Assembly: GCA_029747585.1 (NCBI GenBank) | Contig: JAPEVF010000234.1 | Span: 1 to 64,000, forward strand | Source of the DNA: Pleurotus djamor | Taxonomy: Eukaryota; Basidiomycota; Agaricomycetes; Agaricales; Pleurotaceae | Length of the DNA: 64,000 bases | Direction: 5' to 3' | In this document: piece by piece, positions 24,300-37,400 of the stretch | Numbering within the stretch: the stretch's first letter is position 1 | Layout of the letters: each line of letters starts with the position of its first letter | Position numbers and translations under genes: made by a program | Notes under the pieces: generated by a model | The model's database searches: none | The model's input: only the letters and a program-made list of their open reading frames with translations | What the model was told of the DNA's origin: nothing

Positions 24300-24765
24300 A
24301 TGAGCTCGGAGACGACGAATCAGTCCCACCTCGTTGAAAATAATGGAAGCACGGCCAGAGACTTTTGCATGCTTGAGAGAAACATGCTCTCTCATCTAAA
24401 ACTGGCTCTCCTCCTCTCGCTTCTCTCTTCTTCAGTACTGCTTCACGCTCGACTTGTGCCAGATCCTAGCGATCCTGGTCCGGAGGAAACTAGTTTCGCC
24501 AAATCTATTGGGATAGGAACAACGCACTTGGCTGCTGCGCTGGCCGTCATTGCTGCAGGTTGCTGGGAATTCCATAGTGGAATTAAGGATTTATGTGACA
24601 TGCGTGCTTTTCTCGTAGCGACAAAGTGAGTCCTTTTTTTTGAGTGGTTTGCTAGCTGTGGGCTTATCGTACGTCTTTATCGCAAGGCCACACATGGCGG
24701 TGATGAGTGTTGTGGTCGCTATCGTGCTAACTACATGTGTCATCCTGCTCGTCGAGGAAGCATGA
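24300..24765 (+). CDS. DUF202-family integral membrane protein
   Basis: Two exons (24300-24625 and 24687-24765) give 134 residues. After a polar start (MSSETTNQSHLVENNGS) comes the DUF202 hallmark TARDFCMLERNMLSHLKLAL, then three hydrophobic helices: LLLSLLSSSVLLHARL, IGTTHLAAALAVIAAGCW, and, after the intron, VMSVVVAIVLTTCVILLVEE. DUF202 is the membrane module shared with the vacuolar transporter chaperone subunit Vtc1; stand-alone fungal members are of unknown function and probably sit in an internal membrane. The open frame extends upstream to 24225 without another ATG, so 24300 is the chosen start. The intron junction splits the lysine codon of VATK before PHMAV. A decayed duplicate of the second exon lies about 580 bases downstream. 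Confidence 0.85.
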
Positions 24766-25169
24766 TGGACAGCGTACTCTCGGAATATCCAGACGCGCTT
24801 GACTCTTGTATCGCGTCTTGTACGATTATCACGCAAATGAATGAAGAACTTTGGCTACGAATATGTTGTGAAGACCAGGATGAGAATTCATCGAAGGATG
24901 CCGATGCGGGAGGGATTGGAGGCGATGACTACGGGCGAAACTTCTCAATGAGCCAGAGAAAGCCTCTCTCGCCGTTTCGCCAAGTCCGCCTCCCTCTGCC
25001 TACAGGGCTTCGTGCTCGCAAACCGTAGAATCTTCAGCCTAATATTACCTAGAACGGGCGTATTCGAGGGGGAATAATGATGCGCACTGTGAGCTTCTTC
25101 TCTACTACGGCTGCTTCTGTATCAGAGAGCACTGAGATTTTTTTTTCAGAAACGCGTGTACTACTATCG

Positions 25170-25325
25170 CTATGAACTACACGATCTAGTACAGAAAATA
25201 AGCTACATAGTGAGTCCTTGCTAGACGTTTCTGAGAGTTGTGCACTGATCATGTTTGCTTCTTCCAGGGCCGCACATTGCCGTGATGAGTGTTGTCATCG
25301 CTTTTGTGCGTTTTTCTGTTCGTCG
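25170..25325 (+). pseudogene. Decayed duplicate of the DUF202 gene's 3' end
   Basis: After an acceptor TTCTTCCAG near 25270 the sequence encodes GPHIAVMSVVIAFV, matching PHMAVMSVVVAIV of the intact gene upstream, with 26 of about 33 nucleotides the same across the core. It is preceded, about 60 bases earlier, by the donor AGTGAGTCCTT, also as in the intact gene, and by YELHDLVQKISYI where the intact gene has IKDLCDMRAFLVATK. The third helix then diverges into an arginine-rich run (RFSVRRRR) and the upstream exon is unrecognisable, so the copy cannot make a full DUF202 protein. Confidence 0.65.
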
Positions 25326-25713
25326 ACGACGCGTGATGGGTCCCCGTCCTCTCAAAATCGACATCCTTGACTGTTTCTGTATCCGAGCATCTTGTACGAC
25401 CCCCACGCCAAACAGAGATCAACTGAAGAGGTTTGGTACAACGTATTTCAACTTCGCTGGCTCTCCCTCTTCAACAATCCCCCCAATTCCTCCATCGGAC
25501 TGCACGGCGGCACTCACGGATGTTCGTCCCGAATGCTTAACTCAAACTACATAACATCTGACCACCCGGTCGATACCCTCTCCGCGACGCTCAATGGCTT
25601 CCCCATATCGAGATCATTCTCATCGCGACCACTATACCCTCCGCCTATGCAATCTGTCCATCTCGTCCCCTACGACGTATGGTGCTATAGAAAACCCAGC
25701 TTTATTTTTAGGC

Positions 25714-26045
25714 TGGAATGATCGACGCTTTCACCGCNGGGTTCTTTGACGTCTCATCCGGGGTGACACTACTACACTTCGGCCGACATATCAGCATCCA
25801 CCGCTCTCAGGATGTTGAGAATGGGTGTCATATCCTAAGTTCTCCGCGCTCGGGATGACCTGACGTCGCTTCGAGACGCCTGGGACCGCTTCAACCAACG
25901 ACGCTATTTCTATCACCCCAAAATTTCGACCAGTCGCAGGAATGCGCATCCCTTCTTTAATCTCAAGTTTTCAGCGTCACAGACGGCGTTCATACTGTTT
26001 TCTCATTAAGATTCTGTCGTATTTCGCATGGATTGCCCACCCCAC
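25714..26045 (-). repeat. Inverted repeat arm B
   Basis: The reverse complement matches arm A at 20582-20896. On the plus strand it reads GMIDAFTAGFF then ISIHRSQDVENG ending SPRSG, paralleling arm A. An N at 25738 falls in a run of G where arm A has G, so it is a base-call gap, not an indel. The arms are 4.8 kb apart and enclose the serine-rich and DUF202 genes plus the decayed duplicate. Confidence 0.85.
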
Positions 26046-29000
26046 TGCGATCCCATGACGTCGTATGGCTCGCAAAATTCCCGTGTCTACACCAACCCTT
26101 CTCAGTGATCGAACGTCAATACCCCATCTCGAAGATCTCTACAAATTGGGTTATTGGAGACCTCTGGGAGCAAGACGACTCTGCTCTTGCTCCACGCAGT
26201 TTGAATTATCTTCTCATTGAAATATCTTCGCGCAAGCTTCAACAGCACCTCCGAATCATGATACTGGGGAGTGCAAGCATATTACCTCCCTTCTCAGCAC
26301 GGCAACCATCTTCAAGTTGCCACTTGATTTCTGTGATACTGTTCGTCATGAGTCCCGGGCGTTCCCACTCCCAATTCATGGGTTCTCGTCGGGCTCCCGT
26401 TCGAACTGCACGCGGCTCTCACCCGTGGAACATATCCATCGAGCACGCTAATTAATTCCCGAGCCGTATCTTGTCATCTTTGGTTCCGAGGAACAAGACC
26501 TCACCGCCCCCAATGGTTCATCCCCACCACGAACTCAGTTTCTTCGGTATAACTTCTGCTCGATGCTATGGCACCAGGCATCCATCCTACCCAGTATCCC
26601 CATTTCGCCGGTACTCCCGTGGCCATCGCACAGACACTAACACACCCATCGTTTCATCTTCCCGCAGCACAACAACTCGCCATATTCCAAGCCACGAATA
26701 GTCATACCCAAGGTTATCTTCTATACCCCTCTTGATCAATCATACCCTGAACTCAACTCATAAAACAGGATCTCCCCCGCCGCCCAAGTCGCTGGGTTTA
26801 TTTTGCCGAATCTTGATAAACACCTCTTGTATGGATCTCTCTTTCGACCCTTCACTAAGCTTTTCGGTTTGCTAAGTCCAAGATGCCATTTCGAAGGCTG
26901 TGCCATGGCTAAGCTAGTGTGTGAGTTGCTGAAAGCCATCGTGATACGCAAGCACCTGCCAAATCTCGCTGCTGAGCCAAGACGCCCACTACTCTGAAAG
27001 GACAATTGTGCTAATTAGCACCGACCCATGTCCATCTTCGTCAAACCTGCGACGCATCGCACTCCACACTTACTTCCTTGGTCGAACCGCAACGTGTTCG
27101 CGCCCTTCAAGTCTTCAAGCTCTCTTTCGTCTCTCGGCATCACGCGCGTCGTTTTCTGTCGGTTTACCATAAAGCGCTTAGTTGAGGTCAAACTTGGTTG
27201 CTTGCGGCCGCTTCGGCATTTCCCCCTACCCACACTCCCCATGGCCATCTTCTCTGTACGGCGCGTCACGCCCCACCTGCACACGCAATTTGGTGTTGTA
27301 TATACACCTCGTCTACCATCAGGCCTTCAGGTACATGGCAGAAGGGTGGAACGCAGACTCCCTTCTCTTTTCGAAGCTCTGTTGCTAGTGTGATCACACT
27401 TAGCGAAAGTCCGTGCAGAATTCTCCTAGGCTAAGTCCCTGTTCACGGCTTGATGGTCGAACAAGTGCTGGCTGAATGCTGGCTATCGATGCTACTGATC
27501 TACATCCAGCACCATCGTCAATTTCTTCTGATGCCTTGTGTCTAGTAGGGAACCTGACTCAAGTCATCGTTCTTGGGGTCGAAATAACCGGTAGACCCGT
27601 TTATACAAAGTACCTCCGCCGACTATCACTATGTGCGTTTCGATCCATGCAAGTCATTTGAACTATGTTAACTCTTGCACAGTAGTCTTCCCTCATTCAT
27701 ATCAATCGCTATGCTACCTTGATTCGTCCTAACTCCTCGGTTGGTAGTCACTCTAGATGTACTACCAAAAGATCGTCTCCTTTTACCCACCCGGCATTCC
27801 GTTGACCTCGCCAACACATCATGTACCAGCGCTGAGGGAACGCCAAACGAGAAGGGCTGACCTTTCTGTTGTCACCGAGCATACTTGGTTAGATCTGTTC
27901 ATCCTCCCCGTTTGTCATTCCGTGATCTGACATTCATTTGACAGTCCATATCTCACGGTTAGAGATTCGTCAATGGACATGAGACCTCGCTCTGATCGTG
28001 TCATTGTGCCCAAACTTTGGCACATCAAGTCGAAGCGAGCGCGTTCTTCGTGTTGTTAGGGCCCTCGGAGGCAATAGTTATTTATATCGGGTCGGTTTTG
28101 CTCTTTTCGTTGGATCAATCATCAGGTTTCCCCCTGATTCCTGAAATATCTCTTGTAGGAAAGCTCGAACAATGTGCTTACGTCTTTCGTTCATAAACGA
28201 GCTCTTGAGATTTCGCTTCTCGTGATAATGAACAACAAACGCTTCCTCCCACCGTCCTCACGCGACGCCCGTGCAACGAGGCGGACTATAATAACGTCTG
28301 CACGTTCGCTCAGAGCAATGTGTTGTATACCCCGGACTCATTAAAGGTACGTATCTTCCAATGGGGCCCCGAACAATGAATTTCCGAAGAAGTTGCTGCT
28401 GCGTACTCATGACCAAATCCACAGCTCGAAAGTTGTTGATGCATGTCAGTCGCCATTCGGATAACCAACTTGGGCGGTGGCATCTATCTACTACCTGAGG
28501 TTCTAATGGCGCACAGCATTCTGCCTTCGTTGACCAGAGGAATTCCCTGTGGCGCAAACACCGGACGGAGAATGGAACTCGGTCTTTGCTTGACACTTGT
28601 GTATCACTTCCAAGTTAGCGGTTTCCAGAATCCCCACGGAATATTGGCGTATGCGAAGAACACGACGATCACCGAGTTCGTTCACACCAGAAGCTGCTGT
28701 CGCACACCTCGTTCTCCGCCTGACGGACTTATGAAGGGCATGTTGCTCTGTTCCCCACAGCTTCTATTCCCGCCTTCTCATGGACCGTACCTACGGCGGC
28801 ATCTCTTCATGTGCCTTCACGTCCTATTAGCCGAGTATGTTTATCTTTTCCCCATGTAGCGTGACCTTCATTCATCCCCACAAGGATCCACTTTATGCCG
28901 GGTTGCTCGTATCGCACCACTCTGTGCTCAAGAAACCCCAGTGTACCAATATCATTTCTCGAGACAGGCTGCTTTCAGTGACTCTATATGCCTTATCTTA

Positions 29001-31400
29001 GTGCCTCAGGACTTCCCGGCACCCACGAAGGCCACCCCCGGTACCCTTCTTTTTCGGTCAACTGACAACAAACTGGCCACGTTCTGCCCAAAGCGGATGG
29101 TTCGGCGGTACGTCTCACCGTCCACCGGTGGGCCTGATACCCAAATGATGCACCACGAGTTCGCTCTCGTCAACCCAAAAAGCCTCATGATGCTCCACAC
29201 CGTAGTCGCTTTCCGCGATTTTGGGGGTTCATTCGTGTAACCGCCTCCATTGGGATCGATTTTGCCAAGTTCCAGGGGGACAGCACGTTCACATATTGGT
29301 CCAGCCACTGGTTTCTTTCAATTGACCACCCATACGCGCCTACAAGTCAGCTCTACTTTGCACATGCACAAGCATGGATGACCTTCGAGTCTGTGAGTTG
29401 GCACAAGACAGCTTTTTGATAACGTAACTAATCTGGCACTTCTTTGCTATGCTCACGCTCAGGTTCGGACGTCCCTCAAGTCAGTCAGCTCCAACCCCTT
29501 AACTGCGAGTACTCCCTCGGACGCGAGACATCTGATCGCTCATACCTTAACAGACCCACACATATTTACTTGCACTACGGCATCAACACACTCGATGCGA
29601 CGCTGGCGCCATACGCATCGCCAGTCTTCTGAGCGGTGTCATACTTTTTTCACGCATTTCATACATATCGATGCCGAATCTTGGTGGGACTTCGGTATTA
29701 AGCTCGGTGTTAAGGCTATGAACCACCCAACCCTCCAAAACCGCGAACCCCAAGGCGGTCGTACCCGACGTGACATCTTTCCGAATTTCCTGGTAGCTAT
29801 GTAAGCACCGTCCGACTTCCTCTCTGTGTCACCTACTCTTCATAACCTAACAAGCACCCCCCCTTCTTTAGGCTCGATGAATCGGACACAAGTCCTCTCA
29901 TGTGCGATCATTCCGTGATGCCTGGATAAAGATATCCGAGAAGTGAATGACTCGGATGCTCACGCTGATTCAAATCGTGCCCTCTTTATGTCAACGCCAG
30001 TTGTCAACCGATGCAGGGCCCCTTCCAGGTTAAACCCTAATTGCGTCGTGCCGATATTCCTCGACAACACAGCGAAGCATGTGCCGTTCCTATTCCCGCC
30101 CCAATCTCAATCACCGTTCGTCCGGTGATTCAGCCACAACGACGATGCTTACTAGTCCTCCCCACGGCTCATCCATAGGCCAATGAACTTCGTATGGTCC
30201 ATCAAACACGTACTTGGCACTTCAATCACTTCGCAGCACACCACATTGATGCGTCACGAGAGCGACTTGAGCAACATAGAGCATTCATGTAAGGATGGAT
30301 TAACTTCTGAGTTAGCAAGCTTCTAACACGCTTCTCCCCCTTTCAGTATATCTCCCAACAAAGAGCGTCACGCGCTCTTTCATTGAATAACCCATCCAGC
30401 CCTCTCGTCAATATGGTTCTGTCGTCAGGTGCAAAAGGGACGAGTCATGGACCTTTCGTGCCGACCACGCCCTTCTTCTGAACACCCCTTCCTATTCAAA
30501 TTTCCCCGTACAAGCCATCTGAACATCTCTCCCACACTCTCCAATTCAATTTCCAATGTGTTAATCACTCCCTCCCTCGAGCACTTTACACCACCACCCC
30601 TGCCATATCCTCCCACCCATAGGTAGACCTGTCGACGAAGTACGCTTCGAGGCCCTATTTTACACACATCTCTCTCTCAGTCTCTCTCTCCCACCTTCAT
30701 CTCAAGGAGTTAACATACGATGCCCATTCGCACGATGCCTGCTTAGCTAGTAGGCACCCCGTAGCTCTTGTCCCGATATTCCATATGCAGAATGCAAAAG
30801 CACGAAACGCGCCGACTTCCACATAGCCTCGAGCTCGATCAAGTGCACTGAGCTTATTCATGATCAGTTACTCCACGGTTGTTTCAAGTGAAGTGTTCTG
30901 TTCCTTCTTTGCCTCCCAAGTCAGTGCTCTGATCCATCCTTCGAGCCGACGGCAAGGCATAAGGTTGAGTCCCGCCTTGGCAGTACACGCTCTCCCCGAG
31001 CTGCCCTAGATCCTTCTTCCTCATCGTACATTTCGTCGTCATCGCATCGCTTCAATTTGATATCATCCGCTGAGATACCCGCGGCTGCAGGCTTGCTTGC
31101 GATCGAGGGTGACAGCCACCGCTCCCCTGACAACTTATCTCCTATTCCTCCACACCTTCGTTTGTGGTCCTTGTTCGGTCCGTGGTCCAAAGGTTCATCG
31201 TTGGATGCTCCAAGCGACAACACTATACGTCCGAACCCTCTGAAATCATCAATTGATCCATGATCTTATGCACAGTGCCCTCTATCAGAGATACTAGAAG
31301 CAAGTCACCAAATTCCTTTCATGAACGAACTCTCCCCACTATAATTATATCCGGGATTTACGCGTACTCGAAAGTCAATTCGGCTCCAAGCTACGCGCCT
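26046..31400. other. Gene desert, part 1
   Basis: No supported gene. Unexplained plus-strand frames of 90-140 codons lie near 26033-26455, 27028-27393, 28443-28859 and 28941-29240; the last has an equally long frame on the opposite strand. They do not join through introns and match nothing I recognise. The composition is coding-like in places (28.3-30.1 kb), so old, heavily mutated gene or transposon sequence is possible. No reverse transcriptase (YxDD), integrase or hAT/DDE signature was seen. Confidence 0.4.
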
Positions 31401-34400
31401 CGATCATCAGGAATATAAGTGATACCGCCATGGACGAACAAGTCACTGTCGATTATCTCCCTGATCTTCGCCTCGTTCGTTTTTTCAATCTCTTCCCTGA
31501 ATCCCTTCCCACTCGCGGGTGCTGTTGCCACCAAAACCGACTTATCAGTCCCGTTATCTCTCTAATCATCTTGAACAACACTAACACCACAACTCCACGA
31601 GCGCGCAGTATCTCTGGGAGGAATGGGAAGAAATCGAAATGAAGAAAAACGTTCCCGGCAGGCTGACGCAAGCACCCCGCGACCGCCACACCACCCGTCT
31701 CTCAAAATCCGCGAACCAAAAACCCTTCCTTGTCAATTGCCTCCAAGCGAAGTCACCTCACCCTTTCGCCCTTCTTCTGCAACTCCTTATTCCACCCCAT
31801 TACACCTTATGCATATGCGTTGTTCGCCAAGAGTATTGAACAACCCCCACGCAAGGAGACGTTTCCCAACATATCCACCCTCAAAACATCAAGTCCTGAC
31901 ATATCCCGATGGATATACTCTAAGCCTACAAACTAAGATCGAGCTTGTGAGTATAAGTATAAAGACAATAACATAAGGAGTCAGGAAATCTGGGAACGGG
32001 CGACGATCGATCGTGTTTGGGCGAAAGGGAAAAAGGGTCAGTTGATGGTGAGGCTTGTGAGGGAAGCAACTGTGGAGTCGATGACGTCGAGTATGACGCA
32101 TAGGCGATTTTGCCATTTTGGACGCTCGTGCTAGTTTGGCTTGAGGGTAAGTGTAGAGTAATAGCGCTGTTGTTATTCGGCTTGAGAATGGATTTGGAAA
32201 ACGAGGTCGATCCCCTCTTGTGTCGACGCGATGCTAGCTCTGCTAGAAACTGCTCTGAAAAATCAAGTCATAAGCCTGCACTCAGGAGTCAGGGGGAGTC
32301 AAACCGCAAGGACGAGCGCGTACTTACAGCCAGCGATGGGAGATGAAATCGATGAAAAAAACCAAGAAAGAAACGTTCACGGAGGATGAATTCTATCTGA
32401 AGTCTGTAGTGCATCTGAATGTCGTCGCGGTCGTTGAACGTTGAACACCTTCGCACCTTCGCATGCATCGATGCACCAACGACGAAACTAAAAACGCCTG
32501 TACTTATTACTGTGACTCTAGTCTCACTCGGATTTTCCCAGCTACACTTTTGAGTCCATACATACCATAACCGATCTCTTCTTCCAAAGTTCGAAAATCC
32601 CAATACAAACCGTCAAATTTCCTTTATACGCAAATCGCTACATCAAGAAAACCATATCAGATACTAAATTAATTCAGCCTTCTCCTCCACTCCCACTCCC
32701 ACTAATCAGAATCTTGCATCGTGCAATGAATCTCCCCCATCGCCACCGATCTCCAAAATCTCACTCTGATATATCATCTTTGTGCAGAAATAGAAAGTGG
32801 AGCCGCAACACACGGAAGCAGAACGTCTCAGTAGTTAACTCGTCACAGCACAAGGTCAATGGGTCACCGGTTCACCGGTTCACCAGTCCCGCATCATGCA
32901 TCATGCATTATACTTACACCATAAGCCTTTCAAGTTTCCGTCGATGTTTACCTCCACGGTGGGGACTGATCATGATCATAATCATAGGCATGATGCGAGA
33001 AGAGTCCCAATTGCAAGTAAGGATTGATGTCACCATGGACGATGTAACGCACCACTAGATCAAACACGACGCAGCGTGAGTTCTGAGTTCTCTCTTGCGG
33101 GTTCAAGTCACCGTACCTGCACAGACACAAGTCGTCTGTTCTCTGATACGACCGAGACGCATGGGAGTACGTACGTACCGAGTGCTGTTGATACGATGGG
33201 AGAGGGTGGTCAACGCAAGCCACCCGCGATATCATATTATCCAGTGGGAGTATGCCTTTCGCTCACGTTGAGAATAACGTTATCGACGCACTTCGACTCC
33301 GAAGGGTTGAAGACTTGAAGAGAGGCAGAAAGGGGTTTAGGAGAGAGATAGGAGCCCCTCACCTGATAACCGCAACAGAAGACTAAGGAGAGAGGAGAGG
33401 AGAGAAGAGAAGAAACGATGATCCACCAACTGGAAATGGGGACATGAACTCACTGACGGTTTACGCTCCTAGCGTCTACATCACCGTTAACGTCAGCGAC
33501 TCCACCCCACCGATCACCGATCACATCGATTCATCAATCGGGGCCGTCCACTCGGTGTCCACGGCACATACCCAGAATCGCTCAGGCTTCTGCGTTGCAC
33601 TTATCAATCATCACACAGGGAAGAAGTGAGGTGAACAGAGTCAACGAAATAATTTATTGCGCAGGGAGAATGAGAGATGGGTTGTGTACGAGGAAAAACC
33701 GATTGACTATGTATACCAGGAGAGACGGAGATGATAGATAAAACAGAGGAGGAGGAGGATCAACTCGAGCATGAAGGATGAAAGATGAAAGAAGTACTAG
33801 GAACTAATAGCAAGCAAGGATGTTTCCTCAGCATGTATAGTAGTATGAGTGCGTATACGTATATGTAGATGCAAAGAGAAATACGAAAGGATTCATATAT
33901 AATCGGGGTGAAGAGGCAGAGTGCACTAGTGATGAGACTGTCCTTTCGTCGTATGTCGTATATGCAATATGGGAAAATTGATGGGGATGGGGATGGGGAA
34001 AACTATGCTAAGCTAATGCGATGGGAGACGGACGAGGACAAGAGAAAGAATCGATGAATAGAATATGTAGCGACGTGAAAAGAGAACAGCAATTCCGAAC
34101 CCCCGGCGATCACAACGAATTCCAACATATGCAAAAAGCGAAAAAAGAGAAGAAAAAAGATGGAAAAATAATCAACGACGGAGCACTCAACGAAGTTCCC
34201 AAGCACGAACGACCGGGACCAATCCCTAATCACCGTTTGTCACCGATAAAACTCCCACCAAAAACAACCAACACACAGATGCGCGCCACGCCCTTGACCG
34301 ATTTTGCCCATCGCTGGCAATAAACGCCCCTTCCCGTCAAAAGGTCTATAAATTTCTCCGTCGACATCTTCCCTTGGCCATGGATCAGCTCGCTTGAAGC

Positions 34401-37400
34401 GAGCGATGACGTCGAGGGTTGGCAGAGATAAGGACTTTCGGCTATTTATATCCTCAAATCATCCGTAAGAGAACAACGCGGCGAGGCGATGCAGCCTAAC
34501 GTTGCTTGATAGAACTGATGGAATATGGTGGAAGGAGTGGGTGATGGTTGGGCCGAGGAGGATGGATAGCGTGGAGGGTGGGTGGAAGATATCGATAGGC
34601 AGCCAATGCGGGATTTTTTTGATGCGCGTGTACTCCGAGGAAGGAATGGCTTGAACTTCGATTTGGAATGGGCTCGCATGTGCAGACGCGTGACGTGGAG
34701 GAGGAGAAGAGCTGATCATCTCCTCCAGAGATGCCTCGTGGAGAGAACGATGATATCATCGTCGTCAACAACTCCCTTCGACCCATACTCCACGTCAGCC
34801 TCGTTGAAGACGTCATTCGGGGACCAAAAATGCCAGGTGCCGGAAGGTAAACGATCTAGTGCGGGGTAGAGGCGAGCGGCGGAGGAATGTTATGTTGTTG
34901 GTCTTCGGTGTGACCATGACATGGTGAATGATCGTCGACGTCATCGACAGAGTGCAGAAATGTTGGAAAGACATCGAATCTCTTTCCGTCCCCCGCAATG
35001 ACAGACCAGTGTCGTGAGTGGGAGGAAGAGGTGTCGGATGAGAGGAGGGAGATAGAGTGTACGAAGAAGCTTCCTTGGTTTGGTAGGAAGAGGGGCATAT
35101 GTACGGATGAGACTGCGGATTCAGACTGTTGGGGGTGTTGTTGTACCTTGCCGCGGATGGCGGATGCGATACGATGCGTTCGGCGGTGTAACATGTGCAC
35201 ATACGATGGTTCGGGCGCGGCGCCCTAGGAGACAGAGGCATGCATCCCATGCGCGCTTGCTCATCGTCGAGCGAGATACCGCCAGTAAAAGCCATTCGGA
35301 GGCTCTGTACCCGGAGTCGAGTCGTCTAGATAATCATCGTCAGTAGGTATGATGATGATGAAGAGGAACGTAGAGCAGACGCACGATCTCTGATGCACTC
35401 CCAGACCTCTACACCTTTCTTGAGGGGATCCCAGACCCCGCACTGGCTGTACGCCGGCCAGTGTACGTTGAGCTCCCAAGCTCGAGTTGCGTTGCTGATG
35501 ACAGGCATTCTTGACCTGTGGATGGATTGAGGGGAGGAGGTGATGGCGGACGTTTTGGAAGACGGAGGGGGAAGAGGGTTTTAGTTGAAGGGCAAGGGGA
35601 CGAGGAAGAGGCTGGGTTATATAGGGCACTTGAAATCACTTTGACTTTTGCTCTGTTGCGTCTCGTCCTGGCCCCCTCAAATATATATAATCTCCTCTTG
35701 GTTACCATTCATGCCTTTGAGAACCGTTTACGACATTTATCCCCTATAGGCGAATTGCCAATTAATTATTTAAATAATTATCTCTCCAAGATCTAAGATA
35801 TATTATTCTGCGGGTTAGTACGCGATCGATCGGAGATTCCCAGCTAGAAATTTCCAAGAAAAACAACAAACGGCTGTTTATGTAATTCTTGCTCTCTTTC
35901 ACACACCGCACACTGGCCAGCTGGACGCCTGATGCACTGACCGACACACCGACCAGTCTTTGTCGGATATGGACTTGGCTATGCAACGACCGTTTGAACT
36001 GTTTGCACGGGAACCTCGCGACATCGATACTCCCTCCTGACAAACGAATGCCCACGATGTACGCGGTCCTTCCGACAATAATAATCCTCATCCGTGCTAG
36101 ATCCTTTCTGCGGAACCGGATACTCACGAGGGCGAGTCACGAACGCTATGTGATCTGCCATTTTACCCATTGCGACATGCGAGTGCGTCCGCTTCCGCGC
36201 GCGATGTACTCATTCCTCCCCCTCTTCTTCAGGATTCTTTCTGCCAACTGCAACCGACTCTCCCGCCGCCGAGCGGCTGATTCTCGTTCCCTCTATCTCT
36301 CAGACTCCATGCTGGAACGGCCCTGTATCCCGTTACCTGTGGACGGCGCCAACGGCAACGGCACCAACTCACGATGCAGGCGTTTCCAGAATCTTTCGAA
36401 CGTTTAGAACTGCGTGAAATCCCGCCGATGAAGGCTTGGCTCACCCTAACTATTGCGGTACATACAAAGCGCAGTGGGTTTTCTTTCCTTGCAATGTCAG
36501 TTGCTTCCTAAACACTTCCGATCGTTTTCTCCTGGTCCCGGACTCGGGATACTCGTACCATGACACATCACACCTGATCAAGCACCGATACCAGGCGATC
36601 ATCCGTCTATCTTTATCGTTCCTACCTCTATCCCTATCCCTTTGCACCCTGGCACCGTTTACGCCTTGCGGACCTACGGGCAGGTCACTGGGCCCAACCA
36701 GTGACCGGGTCCCTTGTTGTTATTAATACCTCATACAACTATGGTCTACCTAGGTCCATGGCGCTTTCTTTCGCTTTGAAACCCCCATCCGCCCGTGGTG
36801 CGTTGGATTGTGCTACGCCCGTCCTTTGTTTCGATTGGGGTTAAACGTTAAACGTTCAACTGGGGACTGAGCAAGGCTTTCATGTCTTTCATGTTACTTC
36901 CTCTTTCACATTTGGATGATCCATCCATCGATTTCATTTTCATTTTTCTTTCTTATTCATTCTTGCGTAGTAGCGCATGCAAACCGACGGTACCTACGTC
37001 GGAAGCAAAGTGGGTAAGGGATAGGATACAGGATCCGTACCCTGTCGCGCTGACGAGTCATCAAGAGCGCGTCAAATGCGCTGCTGCTGCTACCCCCTCT
37101 CCTTCTCTCTCTCTCCTAACTTCAAGATTATGCTGCGTTGCTGACCCTTCTGCTAGTGCTGCGCTGCGCCCGCCGCCCGTTGCGTCGATACACGATACAC
37201 GATGCATCCATAGGAGGACCTCCTATTGGCGTTTACAGCAAACCGTAGTAAGCTGTTATTCTGGGCTACCTTCTTCTTTTCTCTTCCTCGTTTCTCTTCC
37301 CCTTCTTCGCACGTACGCATGCGTGTGTGTTGCGACAACGGGACCTCAATTTTCCCTGGTTCACATCGCAGTCGTCTTACCTGCGTCTGCGTGTTGTGTT

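Noticed and set aside
20582..26045. Inverted repeat arms as terminal repeats of one intact DNA transposon
   Set aside because: The enclosed genes are ordinary host genes (DUF202 and a conserved basidiomycete protein), and no transposase or target duplication is visible.
28941..29308. Opposed ~100-codon frames on both strands
   Set aside because: Mirror-image open frames from balanced composition; neither extends through introns or resembles a known protein.
35889..36407. 172-codon plus-strand frame
   Set aside because: Starts at TTG, is opposed by a 121-codon minus frame, and has no recognisable motif.
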